Shown in pieces: positions 29,008 through 39,390 of a stretch of 64,000 nucleotides of DNA. Under the pieces are notes generated by a model, which saw only the letters and a program-made list of their open reading frames with translations, ran no database searches and had not been told where the DNA came from. Source of the stretch: Shewanella baltica (GTDB taxonomy: Bacteria; Pseudomonadota; Gammaproteobacteria; Enterobacterales; Shewanellaceae); assembly GCF_900456975.1 (NCBI RefSeq), contig NZ_UGYM01000002.1, positions 4,774,001-4,838,000 on the forward strand, given 5' to 3'. Made by a program: the position numbers and the translations under genes. The stretch's first letter is position 1. Every line of letters begins with the position of its first letter.

Positions 29008-30201
29008 GTGGCCTCTACCTCATTCTACGCACAGATTAATCAACAGCTTGCAGACATCAAAGCCGAAGGCTTATATAAAAGCGAGCGTGTTATTGCCTCA
29101 CCGCAACAGACTGCCATTCAAGTTAATCAGCAAGAAGTTGTTAACTTTTGCGCGAATAATTACTTAGGCTTAGCGAATCACCCTGAGCTAATCAAAGCCG
29201 CCCAACAGGGCTTAGACAGCCACGGCTTTGGTATGGCGTCGGTGCGCTTTATTTGCGGCACCCAAGATATCCATAAAAAGCTAGAAGCTAGCCTGAGCGA
29301 ATTCCTCGGCACTGAAGATACCATTCTTTATTCTTCATGTTTTGATGCTAACGCCGGTTTATTCGAAACCTTGTTAGATGCAGAAGACGCGATTATTTCC
29401 GATGCGCTAAACCATGCTTCTATCATCGACGGTGTACGTTTATGTAAAGCCAAGCGTTTCCGCTATGCCAACAACGACATGGCCGATTTAGAAACTCAGT
29501 TGATCGCCGCGAAAGAAGCAGGCGCCCGTAATATCTTGATCGCCACCGACGGTGTATTTTCGATGGACGGCGTGATTGCTAATCTGCAAGGCATATGTGA
29601 TTTAGCCGATAAATACGGCGCACTGGTGATGGTCGATGACTCTCACGCGGTAGGCTTTATCGGCGCAAACGGCCGTGGCACCCACGAATATTGCAATGTG
29701 ATGGACAGAGTCGACATCATCACAGGCACCTTAGGCAAAGCACTAGGCGGCGCATCGGGCGGTTTCACTTCGGGTAAAAAAGAAGTCATCGACTGGTTAC
29801 GCCAGCGTTCACGTCCTTACCTGTTCTCTAACTCATTAGCGCCGTCAATCGTGACTGCATCTATCCATGTATTAGAAATGCTCAAATCAGGCCAAGCCCT
29901 GCGCGAAGCCGTATGGGAAAACAGCCGTTATTTCCGTGAGCAAATGTCAGCAGCTGGCTTTACCTTAGGTGGCGCCGACCACGCGATTATCCCAGTGATG
30001 ATTGGCGATGCGAAACTAGCAGGCGACTTTGCTAACCGCTTATTAGCAGAACATATTTATGTTATTGGCTTCTCGTTCCCAGTAGTTCCTAAGGGACAAG
30101 CCCGTATCCGTACGCAAATGTCAGCGGCACATACCCGTGAGCAACTCGACAAAGCGATCACCGCCTTTACACGTATTGCCAAAGAAATGGGCATTATTTA
30201 G
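29008..30201 (+). CDS. kbl: Glycine C-acetyltransferase (2-amino-3-ketobutyrate CoA ligase)
   Basis: 397-residue PLP enzyme cleaving 2-amino-3-ketobutyrate with CoA to glycine and acetyl-CoA. PLP lysine motif [14 protein letters not shown]; upstream [10 protein letters not shown]. It starts with GTG, supported by AAGGAG about 8 bases upstream. tdh follows after 11 bp, giving the two-step threonine-to-glycine pathway in one operon, as in E. coli. Confidence 0.96.
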   Translation: MASTSFYAQINQQLADIKAEGLYKSERVIASPQQTAIQVNQQEVVNFCANNYLGLANHPELIKAAQQGLDSHGFGMASVRFICGTQDIHKKLEASLSEFLGTEDTILYSSCFDANAGLFETLLDAEDAIISDALNHASIIDGVRLCKAKRFRYANNDMADLETQLIAAKEAGARNILIATDGVFSMDGVIANLQGICDLADKYGALVMVDDSHAVGFIGANGRGTHEYCNVMDRVDIITGTLGKALGGASGGFTSGKKEVIDWLRQRSRPYLFSNSLAPSIVTASIHVLEMLKSGQALREAVWENSRYFREQMSAAGFTLGGADHAIIPVMIGDAKLAGDFANRLLAEHIYVIGFSFPVVPKGQARIRTQMSAAHTREQLDKAITAFTRIAKEMGII

Positions 30202-30212
30202 GACTCAAGACA

Positions 30213-31238
30213 ATGAAAGCACTAAGCAAGTTAAAAGCCGAAAAAGGTATTTGGTTAGTCGATGCGCCTAAGCCAGTAATGGGCCACAACGATCTGCTGA
30301 TCAAAATTAAAAAAACGGCGATTTGTGGCACCGACATGCACATCTACAACTGGGACGAGTGGTCACAAAAAACTATTCCCGTTCCTATGGTTGTTGGCCA
30401 TGAATATGTAGGCGAAGTGGTTGATATCGGACAAGAAGTGCGTGGTTTTAAGATTGGCGACCGCGTATCTGGCGAAGGTCATATTACCTGCGGCCACTGC
30501 CGTAACTGTCGCGCTGGCCGCACCCATTTATGCCGCAACACCTCTGGTGTCGGTGTAAACCGTGAAGGTTCATTCGCGGAATACTTAGTGATTCCCGCCT
30601 TTAACGCCTTTAAAATCCCTGATGATATCAGCGATGATTTAGCGTCAATCTTCGACCCGTTTGGTAACGCTGTGCACACAGCATTATCCTTCGATTTAGT
30701 CGGTGAAGACGTATTGATCACAGGCGCAGGCCCAATCGGCATTATGGCTGCGGCAGTATGTCGTCACGTAGGTGCGCGCCATGTAGTGATCACCGACGTT
30801 AACGAATACCGCTTAGAGCTGGCCCGAAAAATGGGTGCTACTCGCGCAGTGAACGTGTCTAAAGAAAGCCTGAAAGACGTGATGAAAGAACTGGGCATGA
30901 CCGAAGGTTTCGACGTCGGTTTAGAAATGTCTGGCGTACCATCAGCCTTCCACGCCATGTTAGATACCATGAACCACGGCGGCAAAGTCGCTATGCTGGG
31001 TATTCCTGGTGGCGAAATGGCGATTGATTGGAGCAAAGTGATCTTCAAAGGTTTGGTCATTAAAGGCATCTACGGCCGCGAAATGTTCGAAACTTGGTAC
31101 AAGATGGCGAGCCTTATCCAATCGGGCTTAGATATTTCGCCTATCATCACTCACCACTTCAAGATTGATGATTTCCAACAAGGTTTCGACGCTATGGGCT
31201 CGGGCCAATCGGGTAAAGTGATCCTCAGCTGGGATTAA
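30213..31238 (+). CDS. tdh: L-threonine 3-dehydrogenase
   Basis: 341-residue zinc-dependent NAD dehydrogenase oxidising threonine to 2-amino-3-ketobutyrate. Catalytic zinc site CGTDMHIY and GHEYVGEV; structural zinc site [15 protein letters not shown]; Rossmann GAGPIG. It is the second gene of the kbl-tdh operon. Length and motifs match E. coli Tdh. Confidence 0.97.
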   Translation: MKALSKLKAEKGIWLVDAPKPVMGHNDLLIKIKKTAICGTDMHIYNWDEWSQKTIPVPMVVGHEYVGEVVDIGQEVRGFKIGDRVSGEGHITCGHCRNCRAGRTHLCRNTSGVGVNREGSFAEYLVIPAFNAFKIPDDISDDLASIFDPFGNAVHTALSFDLVGEDVLITGAGPIGIMAAAVCRHVGARHVVITDVNEYRLELARKMGATRAVNVSKESLKDVMKELGMTEGFDVGLEMSGVPSAFHAMLDTMNHGGKVAMLGIPGGEMAIDWSKVIFKGLVIKGIYGREMFETWYKMASLIQSGLDISPIITHHFKIDDFQQGFDAMGSGQSGKVILSWD

Positions 31239-31339
31239 TCCTGCAGAGCATAACCTCGATAGGGGCTGTACACTCGCAGCCCCTTGTTGCACACTTATCC
31301 CATCTTGATTTCCATCTCTTAGCTCTGTCAGGTTTTATT

Positions 31340-31645
31340 ATGTCTTCCTTTAAACACTTAAGCGTTAATCAATTGCTGCAAATGACCGAAGCACAGCCAG
31401 TGCAAATCGTCGATATCCGCGATGGCAATAGCTTCACCAACGGCCATATTGCAGGTGCAACTAACCTGAATAACGAAAACCTAGCGCAATTTATTAGCCA
31501 AGCCGATATGGACAGCCCGCTAGTGGTGGTTTGTTACCACGGTATGAGCAGCCAAAATGCGGCACAGTATTTATGCGAGCAAGGGTTTGATGACGTTTAC
31601 AGCCTAGACGGCGGCTATAGCGCCTGGCATGAGGCGAATGCATGA
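31340..31645 (+). CDS. glpE: Thiosulfate sulfurtransferase (single-domain rhodanese)
   Basis: 101 residues, one rhodanese domain. Active-site Cys65 in VVVCYHGMSS, the same position as E. coli GlpE. Transfers sulfane sulfur from thiosulfate to cyanide or thioredoxin in vitro. Its stop overlaps the glpG start by 4 bases, so the two are translated together; glpR and glpD are absent from the window. Confidence 0.93.
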   Translation: MSSFKHLSVNQLLQMTEAQPVQIVDIRDGNSFTNGHIAGATNLNNENLAQFISQADMDSPLVVVCYHGMSSQNAAQYLCEQGFDDVYSLDGGYSAWHEANA

Positions 31646-32487
31646 TAGAAATTGGCCGACTCCCCAACAGTAGAGCCGCGCAGGCATTTGTCGATTACCT
31701 CAAAGGTGAACACATTGACTGCCAAATTGAGCCGCTGGAGCAAGGTGTCGCCATTCTCGTCATCCATGACAAAGATCTGGAGCAAGCGCGCACAGAGTTT
31801 GCCCATTTCATGGCTCATCCCTACGACAGTAAATATCTGCAAGCCTCGTGGGAACACGGCGATACCCAAACTAAGATAGATTACGGCGCCCCTTCGCTAC
31901 AGTTGTTTACCCAATTCATTACCGGCGCAGGCCCAGTCACGTTGATCGTTTTTGCGGTTTGTGTACTCATTTTTGCGGCGATGAACTTAGGGTTCGCCAA
32001 CCAAACCTACGCAGCACTGTCCTATTTTGGCGCGGTACCAAATTCAGAGTTCAGCCAGTTCTGGCGCGTTTTCACTCCGAGCCTGCTGCATTTTTCAGCC
32101 ATGCACGTCATCTTTAACTTGCTCTGGTGGTGGTATTTAGGCGGAAAAATCGAAACCCGAATCGGCACAGCACCATTGCTAATCTTGCTGTTTGTGGCGG
32201 GCACACTGCCAAACGTCATCCAATATTATGTCGGTGGACCTAACTTCGGCGGGCTATCCGGCGTTGTGTATGCCGTGGTGGGTTACACTTGGGTCATGGG
32301 GATACGTAAACCTGCTGCTGGAATAGACTTTCCACCATCATATATGGCCTTTATGATGATTTGGTTGGCATTGGGATTCACGGATATTCTAGGGGTTGCC
32401 GTTGCGAACGGTGCCCACATTGGTGGCTTACTCATAGGGTTAGCCCAAGGTTTATTCGATAGCCGCAAGTCCTCAAGCTCAGTCTAA
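31642..32487 (+). CDS. glpG: Rhomboid intramembrane serine protease
   Basis: 281 residues. An N-terminal cytosolic domain of about 90 residues precedes six TM segments. The catalytic dyad is visible: Ser206 in GGLSGVVYA and His259 in NGAHIGGL; the HVIFNLLWWWYLGG stretch in TM2 is conserved. It cleaves membrane proteins inside the bilayer. Overlaps glpE by 4 bp. A full-length normal homologue. Confidence 0.95.
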   Translation: MIEIGRLPNSRAAQAFVDYLKGEHIDCQIEPLEQGVAILVIHDKDLEQARTEFAHFMAHPYDSKYLQASWEHGDTQTKIDYGAPSLQLFTQFITGAGPVTLIVFAVCVLIFAAMNLGFANQTYAALSYFGAVPNSEFSQFWRVFTPSLLHFSAMHVIFNLLWWWYLGGKIETRIGTAPLLILLFVAGTLPNVIQYYVGGPNFGGLSGVVYAVVGYTWVMGIRKPAAGIDFPPSYMAFMMIWLALGFTDILGVAVANGAHIGGLLIGLAQGLFDSRKSSSSV

Positions 32488-32576
32488 TCCCGTTATACCA
32501 AGATAAATCCTGAAGAGCGCATGGGGATTTATCTTGGTTCAATGACGCGCTCTTACACTTCTACAAACCGCTCAAA

Positions 32577-33239
32577 CTAACGTGCGTCAGTCATCTCCAG
32601 TACCTTAGCAACCAGCTTGTCGATGCCTGAATGCGCTTCAGCAATACTTCCAGCCAACATATAAGCGGGAGTGCTGACAATTCGATTCGCTTCATCTACG
32701 ACGATCTCATGCACAGTCGCGACTTGATGCTCTCCACCCATCAAATTGAACGCCGCAACAGTATCGCTATCATTACCAATAGTGCCTTTTACGCCATGGG
32801 AATATAAACGCGGGATCATCATAGGTGCGATACAGATAAAGCCAACGGGCTTTTTCGCCAGAATGAACTCATTGATAAAATCTGTGACCAGCGGATCTAC
32901 TTCACACTCACTGCCGTTCGTCGCAAAATTACACAGATTTTTCGCCGCACCAAAACCACCGGGAATGATCAAGGCATCAAATTCGGCGATAGCTAATTCT
33001 GTGGTCGCTTTAACTTCGCCACGGGCAATGCGCGCCGACTCCACCAGCACATTACGACTTGCTGTCGCATCGACCTCACCAGTGAGATGATCTACCACAT
33101 GCATCTGTTTGATATCAGGTGCAAAACATTGGTAGTGAGCCCCCGCTTTGGATAAGCATAAAAGCGTTAAAACCGATTCATGGATCTCTGTTCCATCGAA
33201 AACACCGCACCCACTCAGTAACACTGCGACTTTTTTCAT
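32577..33239 (-). CDS. elbB: ElbB/DJ-1-PfpI superfamily glyoxalase-like protein
   Basis: 220 residues, class I glutamine-amidotransferase-like fold. KKVAVLLSGCGVFDGTEIHE at the N-terminus, LIIPGGFGAAKNL, and the nucleophile elbow PVGFICIAPMM match ElbB (SCRP-27A), associated with isoprenoid production and weak glyoxalase activity in E. coli. ATG 33239 gives the conserved start; the frame extends 12 codons further upstream without support. Monocistronic. Confidence 0.92.
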   Translation of the reverse strand: MKKVAVLLSGCGVFDGTEIHESVLTLLCLSKAGAHYQCFAPDIKQMHVVDHLTGEVDATASRNVLVESARIARGEVKATTELAIAEFDALIIPGGFGAAKNLCNFATNGSECEVDPLVTDFINEFILAKKPVGFICIAPMMIPRLYSHGVKGTIGNDSDTVAAFNLMGGEHQVATVHEIVVDEANRIVSTPAYMLAGSIAEAHSGIDKLVAKVLEMTDAR

Positions 33240-33626
33240 TAAAAATATCCTTCTTATGTCATTAAGTTTTAACAAACTACAAACAAACCAGTTGATCTGA
33301 TTAAAAATCGTGCTAACTTAATTCGTCGAATCTGACGGGTGCCGAAAATTAAGCCAATCCTTAGATGTATTTTACGGAGTCAATAAAAAATCCACAAATT
33401 GGGAAGATTTTTTAAGAAACAGTATTGAACTCACACAAATCTTTTAAAAATATAAAAAACAACAACTTAAAAATATCGCACTAAGCCGTAATCATCGCCA
33501 TTATTCTCAGTTGACTTTTTCACTCACAGACTTATCCACAGGCTGGGAGTCATTTTGCCGTGGCTGAAATAGCGCTTATGTGGCATGCTTAGCGCCATCA
33601 AAGTCATCGATAAACGAAAAATACTT
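33240..33626. other. A+T-rich region upstream of polA
   Basis: 387 bases between the divergent elbB and polA genes. The left part is A+T-rich with no clear structure. The right part has a -35-like TTGACT at 33511-33516 and a consensus DnaA box at 33532-33540. No gene was supported. Confidence 0.6.
33532..33540 (+). promoter_or_regulatory. DnaA box upstream of polA
   Basis: TTATCCACA, a perfect 9-mer DnaA box, 15 bp after a TTGACT -35-like element and about 90 bp before the polA ATG. It would overlap the -10 region of that promoter, suggesting DnaA control of polA. One exact 9-mer can arise by chance. Confidence 0.5.
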
Positions 33627-36392
33627 ATGCCAACCGTCGCTAAAAACCCACTTGTGCTTGTGGATGGATCTTCTTATTTATATCGCGCTTATTATGCGCC
33701 TCCTCACCTGACAAACTCAAAGGGCGAAGCAACCGGTGCCGTTTATGGCGTAGTGAATATGTTACGCAGCTTGCTGACTCGCTATCAGCCGAGCCATATC
33801 GCAGTCGTATTCGATGCCAAGGGCAAAACCTTCCGCAATGACATGTACAGCGAGTACAAAGCACAGCGCCCACCTATGCCTGATGACCTACGTTCGCAAA
33901 TCGAACCTTTACACCGCATTATTCGTGCACTGGGTTTACCACTGATTTCGATTTCCGGCGTCGAAGCCGATGACGTGATCGGCACTATTGCTCGCCAAGC
34001 CAGTTTAGAAAACCGTGCAGTGCTTATCAGCACTGGCGATAAAGACATGGCGCAGTTAGTCGATGAGAACGTCACGCTAATCAACACCATGACAGACACC
34101 ATAATGGGCCCAGAAGAAGTCGCGATTAAATTTGGTGTTGGTCCAGACCGTATCATAGATTTGCTCGCGCTGATGGGCGACAAGGCCGATAACATTCCCG
34201 GCTTACCCGGCGTTGGTGAGAAAACTGCGCTCGCTATGCTCACAGGAGCCGGCAGCGTGAGTAATTTATTAGCGGAACCCGAAAAAGTCGCCGAGCTCGG
34301 CTTTAGGGGTTCTAAAACCATGGCGGCGAAGATCATTGAAAATGCCGATATGCTCAAGCTTTCTTACGAACTCGCCACCATTAAAACCGATGTCGAACTT
34401 GAGCAAGACTGGCACGAACTCACCATCAAGCCCGCAGACAAAGATGAACTGATCAAATGCTACGGCGAGATGGAGTTTAAGCGTTGGTTAGCCGAAGTCT
34501 TAGATAACAAAATCACTGCAAATACCTCAATTGATGCGGCATCCGAGACACAGGAAGACTCAACTCCAGTCGAAGCGATTGCAACGCAGTACGACTGCAT
34601 TCTCACGGAAGCCGAATTAGACGCTTGGATTGCTAAGCTTAAAAAAGCCAACTTGATGGCGGTAGATACCGAGACCACCAGCTTAGATTACATGGTGGCT
34701 GAATTAGTCGGGATCTCCTTCGCCGTTGAGGCAGGAAAAGCGGCTTATCTGCCTTTGACCCATGATTATGTTGGCGCACCGACTCAAATCGATAAAACCG
34801 TCGCGCTAGAAAAACTGCGTCCACTGCTTGAAGATCCAAAACTTAAGAAAGTCGGTCAAAATCTTAAGTACGACATCAGTATCTTAGCCAATGCGGGTAT
34901 CAAACTGCAGGGCGTCGCTTTCGATACTATGCTCGAATCCTATGTCTTCAACTCAGTGGCTTCGCGCCATGATATGGATGGCTTAGCACTCAAGTACTTA
35001 GGCCATAAGAATATCAGCTTCGAAGAAATCGCTGGCAAAGGTGCAAAACAGCTGACCTTCAACCAAATTCCACTGGAAACGGCTGCGCCTTATGCGGCCG
35101 AAGATGCCGACATCACCCTACGTTTACACCAACATTTGTGGCCAAGACTCGAAAAAGAAGCGGAACTGGCCGCTATGTTTACCGAAGTCGAATTGCCGCT
35201 GATCCAAGTATTGTCGGATATTGAACGCCAAGGGGTATTAATCGATAGCATGTTACTCGGCCAACAAAGCGACGAGCTAGCGCGTAAAATCGATACCTTA
35301 GAAGAAAAAGCCTACGACATTGCCGGTGAGAAATTTAACCTTGGCTCGCCTAAACAACTGCAAGTATTGTTTTTTGAAAAGCTAGGTTATCCGATCACCA
35401 AAAAGACCCCCAAGGGCGCACCATCAACCGCAGAAGAAGTGTTGGTCGAATTGGCATTAGATTTCCCTTTGCCAAAGGTGATCCTCGAACATCGCAGCCT
35501 ATCTAAATTAAAGAGCACTTACACAGATAAACTGCCACTCATGGTCAATGCTAAAACGGGTCGTGTGCACACTAGCTATCATCAGGCCAATGCGGCAACA
35601 GGACGCTTATCATCGAGCGAGCCTAACCTGCAGAATATTCCTATCCGCACCGAAGAAGGTCGCCGTATTCGCCAAGCCTTTATCGCACCTGATGGTCGTA
35701 AAATTTTGGCAGCCGACTACTCGCAAATCGAACTGCGGATCATGGCACATTTATCCCAAGATGCCGGCTTACTCAAAGCATTCGCCGAGGGCAAAGACAT
35801 TCACAGAGCTACGGCTGCCGAAGTGTTTGGCACTGACTTTGATGAAGTAACCACAGAACAGCGTCGCCGGGCCAAAGCGGTTAACTTCGGCTTAATTTAC
35901 GGCATGTCAGCCTTTGGTTTAGCGCGTCAGCTCGATATCCCGCGCCATGAAGCACAAACCTATATCGACACCTACTTTGCCCGTTATCCAGGCGTATTAC
36001 GTTATATGGAAGAAACGCGTGCGGGGGCTGCCGACCTAGGTTATGTATCGACTCTGTTTGGCCGTCGCCTCTATTTACCCGAAATCCGTGATCGTAATGC
36101 GATGCGCCGCCAAGGTGCTGAACGTGCTGCGATTAATGCCCCAATGCAAGGCACGGCTGCCGACATCATCAAAAAGGCCATGATCAATATCGCCCAGTGG
36201 ATCAAGACAGAAACCCAAGGCGAAATCACTATGATCATGCAGGTTCACGATGAATTGGTGTTTGAAGTCGATGCGGATAAAGCAGAAGCGCTTAAAAAGA
36301 CAATCTGTACTTTAATGGCACAAGCCGCCGATCTCGATGTTGAACTGCTTGCCGAAGCGGGCATTGGTAATAACTGGGATGAAGCCCACTAA
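33627..36392 (+). CDS. polA: DNA polymerase I
   Basis: 921 residues with three domains. 5' nuclease (about 1-290): [36 protein letters not shown], and the [10 protein letters not shown] helix-hairpin-helix. 3'-5' exonuclease (about 320-520): VDTETTSLD carries the metal-binding D and E. Polymerase: [13 protein letters not shown] (motif A), [14 protein letters not shown] (motif B) and [10 protein letters not shown] (motif C). All active-site residues are intact. ATG 33627 matches the usual N-terminus; the longer frame adds 14 codons of non-conserved sequence. Spot 42 follows, as in E. coli. Confidence 0.98.
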   Translation: MPTVAKNPLVLVDGSSYLYRAYYAPPHLTNSKGEATGAVYGVVNMLRSLLTRYQPSHIAVVFDAKGKTFRNDMYSEYKAQRPPMPDDLRSQIEPLHRIIRALGLPLISISGVEADDVIGTIARQASLENRAVLISTGDKDMAQLVDENVTLINTMTDTIMGPEEVAIKFGVGPDRIIDLLALMGDKADNIPGLPGVGEKTALAMLTGAGSVSNLLAEPEKVAELGFRGSKTMAAKIIENADMLKLSYELATIKTDVELEQDWHELTIKPADKDELIKCYGEMEFKRWLAEVLDNKITANTSIDAASETQEDSTPVEAIATQYDCILTEAELDAWIAKLKKANLMAVDTETTSLDYMVAELVGISFAVEAGKAAYLPLTHDYVGAPTQIDKTVALEKLRPLLEDPKLKKVGQNLKYDISILANAGIKLQGVAFDTMLESYVFNSVASRHDMDGLALKYLGHKNISFEEIAGKGAKQLTFNQIPLETAAPYAAEDADITLRLHQHLWPRLEKEAELAAMFTEVELPLIQVLSDIERQGVLIDSMLLGQQSDELARKIDTLEEKAYDIAGEKFNLGSPKQLQVLFFEKLGYPITKKTPKGAPSTAEEVLVELALDFPLPKVILEHRSLSKLKSTYTDKLPLMVNAKTGRVHTSYHQANAATGRLSSSEPNLQNIPIRTEEGRRIRQAFIAPDGRKILAADYSQIELRIMAHLSQDAGLLKAFAEGKDIHRATAAEVFGTDFDEVTTEQRRRAKAVNFGLIYGMSAFGLARQLDIPRHEAQTYIDTYFARYPGVLRYMEETRAGAADLGYVSTLFGRRLYLPEIRDRNAMRRQGAERAAINAPMQGTAADIIKKAMINIAQWIKTETQGEITMIMQVHDELVFEVDADKAEALKKTICTLMAQAADLDVELLAEAGIGNNWDEAH

Positions 36393-36441
36393 CCTTAGTG
36401 ACATCAAAACCAACACTATCAATATAATTTAAAGTAAATAA

Positions 36442-36479
36442 AGCTAACCTGAATTCAATATTTTGAACTCAGGTTAGCT
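36442..36479. terminator. Long hairpin downstream of polA
   Basis: A 17-bp stem with one mismatch (36442-36458 with 36463-36479) around a TATT loop, 50 bases after the polA stop. No T tract follows, so it may be a transcript-stabilising or Rho-assisted end rather than a classical terminator. Confidence 0.55.
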
Positions 36480-36566
36480 CTCTCCCGTCTTAATCATCTC
36501 TAAGCACACCAATACTGAGTCCCTTTCATCACTGTGCGAAAATTATCTTTTCACAATACAAATCAG

Positions 36567-36976
36567 ACCATTAAGTTAAGAAAAACTGCATCGGCAGCAC
36601 AATGTATGACTCTCAACGAAGCAATCTCGACTCCGCAAATATTAGACCATCAAGTTCGGCGCAACATAATGTATGACTCACAGCCAAACAATCTGTATTC
36701 AGAACCCGCTAGTTCGTTAAGCGCAGCGCAACTTAACAGACGACACAAACCATGACTCACAACTAAACATTCCTTACCCCACAAACACTAGAGCATCAAG
36801 TACGATGCAACATCATCGGCAGCAACATGCATAACTCACGACCAAACAATCTTTACCTGATTCATTTAGCAGTAGAGCTCATCGATACACTGCCGCAGCA
36901 GATGGAAACTCAAGGGTGTGATTACACGAATCGAAACGGCGTTAAAGCCAGCTATATATGCTCAAAAGTGTCATAA
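36567..36976 (+). repeat. Degenerate repeat block with short overlapping reading frames
   Basis: Four degenerate units share the core ATGACTCACA-x-CCAAACAATCT, starting at 36606, 36673, 36752 and 36831 (spacings 67, 79, 79). A second shared block, AGACCATCAAGT then GCAACAT, lies between cores. Read as protein, units give related peptides: 36602-36676 (MYDSQRSNLDS, 24 aa), 36669-36755 (MYDSQPNNLYS, 28 aa), a start-less HDSQLNIPY frame from 36751 to 36834, and 36827-36976 (MHNSRPNNLYL, 49 aa). Stop and next start overlap by 8 bases at 36669 and 36827. It may be a decayed coding repeat, a tiny-ORF array or a noncoding repeat; I do not recognise it. Confidence 0.6.
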
Positions 36977-37194
36977 CGGTTGTTCTCTCACGCGTACACT
37001 AAAACATTAAGCAAGATTTAGAGTAAAAACATTAAATCTCAAATATTGATCTCTTTTGTATATAAATTTCGGATTTCCCCGCTAAATCAGCCGATTAAGC
37101 ATTTTTAATGAAATTTTAAGATCAATTTAAGATGCTTTTTCACTCATAACCTGAGATCAAGCGCACATAATTACCTCTTTTTTGAAAAAACTGT

Positions 37195-37223
37195 TTTCCA
37201 TTTAAAGATAAATGGAGTAATAT
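37195..37223 (+). promoter_or_regulatory. Promoter of Spot 42
   Basis: TTTCCA (37195-37200), 17 bp, TATAAT-like TAATAT (37218-37223), ending 7 bases before the conserved first base of the RNA at 37231. A clear CRP palindrome was not found upstream. Confidence 0.6.
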
Positions 37224-37230
37224 TCTCTGC

Positions 37231-37336
37231 GTAGGGTACAGAGGTTAAGATGTTCTATCTTTCAGACCTTTATTTCACTTATAGTGATGAGCCAAATTCT
37301 GGCGCCTCAGCAACTTGTTTGCTGAGGCTTTTTTTT
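37231..37336 (+). ncRNA. spf: Spot 42 small RNA
   Basis: The first 40 bases (GTAGGGTACAGAGGTTAAGA, then TGTTCTATCTTTCAGACC) are almost identical to E. coli Spot 42, with one inserted T. The 3' half diverges and ends in a terminator stem GCCTCAGCAA (37304-37313) / TTGCTGAGGC (37319-37328) and eight Ts. About 106 nt, close to the 109 nt of E. coli. Position between polA and engB is the same as in E. coli. Spot 42 base-pairs with mRNAs of secondary carbon metabolism through unpaired regions in the conserved 5' part and is repressed by CRP-cAMP there; whether CRP acts here is not shown. Confidence 0.95.
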
Positions 37337-37376
37337 GGTCTTTTTTCAGACTTTAGGTAAATTTTAGAGTATTTAC

Positions 37377-37521
37377 TTTAATAAAAAGTAAATTGGCTGT
37401 ATGCTAGATTCATTGAGAACCATTGAAGCTAATTTGGTGGTGCTTGAGTCTTGTTGAATTTAGCTTCTCCCCAAAAGAGCTAATATTTTTGGCCGGTGAC
37501 ACTGTCATCGGCTATTTTTTT
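37377..37521 (+). ncRNA. Candidate small RNA immediately downstream of spf
   Basis: A separate transcription unit is suggested by TTTAAT (37377-37382), 17 bp, TATGCT (37400-37405), giving a start near 37412. It ends in a terminator: GCCGGTGAC (37492-37500), ACT, GTCATCGGC (37504-37512), then a T-rich tract to 37521. An internal hairpin pairs GAAGCTAA (37425-37432) with TTAGCTTC (37460-37467), followed by a single-stranded TCCCC. No start codon with a useful frame is present. RNA length would be about 110 nt. I recall that an extra small RNA next to spf has been described in Vibrionaceae, but cannot check homology. Confidence 0.65.
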
Positions 37522-37638
37522 GCCTGAAATTGACGAAAAGTTAATAGGGATAAAAGCTTAACAAGAGGGAAAGATAAGGAAAAACAGAGGGGCGGCATAC
37601 ACAGTCAAACTCGACAATGTATGCCAAAACAGGCAATA

Positions 37639-38298
37639 TTATTCGGCGTTGTTCGCCGCATCTAACTCATCAGTCAACCATTGCGGATGACACCATTCAT
37701 TTAGAATAGCCAACACTTTAGGCTTACCGGTTCCTTTAAGCGATGAGAAAGGCTCAACTTGTACCCAGTCGCCAAACTCACTCAACGCCAGACGCACTTC
37801 ATTTACCGTTTTCATCTTAGCGCTTTGAGCTAATTTGTCTGACTTGGTCAGCAAAGCTAACACAGGGATTTCACTGGCAACCGCCCACTCGATCATCTGC
37901 ATATCGAGATCTTTTAGTGGATGACGTATATCCATCAAGACAACCACGCCACTTAAACAAGCGCGTTTTTGCAAATATTCACCTAATGCCTGCTGCCATT
38001 TATTTTTCAACGCAAGCGGGACTTGTGCAAAACCATAGCCAGGTAAGTCAACTAAACGACGCTGAGCATCTAACTCAAATACGTTAATTAATTGAGTTCG
38101 GCCAGGGGTTTTACTGGTTCTTGCTAAACTTTTTTGCTCAGTTAATGCATTGAGTGCACTAGACTTTCCAGCATTAGAGCGGCCAGCAAATGCAATCTCA
38201 ACTCCAACATCGCCGGGCAGATATTGATCCAAATGTGCAATGTCAGGTGCACTGATTAAAAACTTTGCCCTACGAAAATCTATACGAGATTCAGTCAC
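37639..38298 (-). CDS. engB: Ribosome biogenesis GTPase YihA/EngB
   Basis: 219-residue essential TRAFAC GTPase needed for 50S subunit assembly. G1 GRSNAGKSS (about 39-47), G3 [10 protein letters not shown]4 TKSD and the G5-like SSLKGTG are all present. In E. coli yihA also lies next to spf and faces polA. The long 3' intergenic region holds the two small RNAs on the other strand. Confidence 0.96.
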
Positions 38299-38466
38299 TA
38301 TTTACTCCGAAATTTTTCTACGCAATACCATAATTTATGAAGAATTACTTACTTTTCCACGTTTTCGTGTAAAATATTACTCCGATCACATTAATCATAT
38401 TTTACCACGCTTGCGGGTCACCCTAGTAAGCTCAGGATAATAATCTTAACCAGAAGTTGGAACGCC

Positions 38467-39090
38467 ATGAAAAAGCTAGCTCTTGCGCTGTCTGTTGTAA
38501 TTGCCGCCATATCTTCACCTGCGATTGCTGAAGGTAATGCTGAAGCGGGAAAAACGAAAATCATTGTCTGTTCAGCCTGCCATGGTATGGACGGTAACAG
38601 TATGATCGATATGTACCCTAAACTTGCGGGCCAACACGCCACTTACCTCCAAAAGCAACTACATGATTTCCGTAGTGCAGCGCAAACTGGCGGTAAAGAC
38701 GGTCGTATGGATCCTATCATGAGTGGCATGGCAATGCCTCTTAGCGATCAGGATATTCTCGACATTACTGCATATTTTTCTAGCCAAGCAATCCAAGTAG
38801 CTGAAGCGAAAGATGTCCCTGAGTTAGGCGCTAAACTTTACAAAGGTGGCGATGTTTCACGTGGCATTACCGCTTGTATGGCATGTCATGGCCCAGATGG
38901 TAAAGGCGCAGAACTTGCAGGCTTCCCAACATTGGCTGGCCAACACGCCAATTACATCAAGATCCAACTGACAAAATTCCGTGAAGCGGGTCGTCATAAT
39001 GATCTGAACGGCATGATGCAAGATGTGGCTAAAAAGCTAAGCGATAGCGATATCGACGCACTATCTAAGTATCTTTCTAGCCTGAAATAA
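38467..39090 (+). CDS. Diheme cytochrome c4
   Basis: 207 residues. Signal peptide at about 1-21, then two tandem c-type domains, each with one heme motif: C35SAC38H39 and C137MAC140H141. Axial methionines are probably those in MSGMAMPLS and LNGMMQDV. Cytochromes c4 are periplasmic or membrane-associated electron carriers to terminal oxidases such as cbb3. The order engB then cytochrome c4 is common in Gammaproteobacteria. A probable terminator (GGGTG/CACCC with Ts) lies at 39109-39132. Confidence 0.93.
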   Translation: MKKLALALSVVIAAISSPAIAEGNAEAGKTKIIVCSACHGMDGNSMIDMYPKLAGQHATYLQKQLHDFRSAAQTGGKDGRMDPIMSGMAMPLSDQDILDITAYFSSQAIQVAEAKDVPELGAKLYKGGDVSRGITACMACHGPDGKGAELAGFPTLAGQHANYIKIQLTKFREAGRHNDLNGMMQDVAKKLSDSDIDALSKYLSSLK

Positions 39091-39104
39091 TCTTAGTCAG
39101 TTAA

Positions 39105-39132
39105 GAAAGGGGTGTATTACCACCCTTTTTTT
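39105..39132 (+). terminator. Terminator after cytochrome c4
   Basis: A short stem GGGGTG / CACCC with flanking A and T pairs and a run of seven Ts at 39126-39132, 15-40 bases past the stop codon. Confidence 0.7.
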
Positions 39133-39390
39133 ACACCACCAAGTTGACGTGAACGTAAACTGCATAAGATTCATGCTTGACATAGATCACAGATTTGGGT
39201 TTAATAAGCCCCGTACCGAGATAAACCCATCTGTTTGTACAAAAAGATTAATAATAACTTACAGGTTTCGGTATAATTAACATTCAAGATATAAGAATAA
39301 AGACACTCAATAACAATAATATACTTAAGACCACTCTCTAATAATAACAAGAGTCGTGATTTCCACTTGAAATCCAGGTCAGCACAATTT

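Noticed and set aside
39178..39192. CRP-like site (minus strand TGTGATCTATGTCA) upstream of the Csr RNA
   Set aside because: Left half is perfect but the right half matches 3 of 5 bases only; too weak to list.
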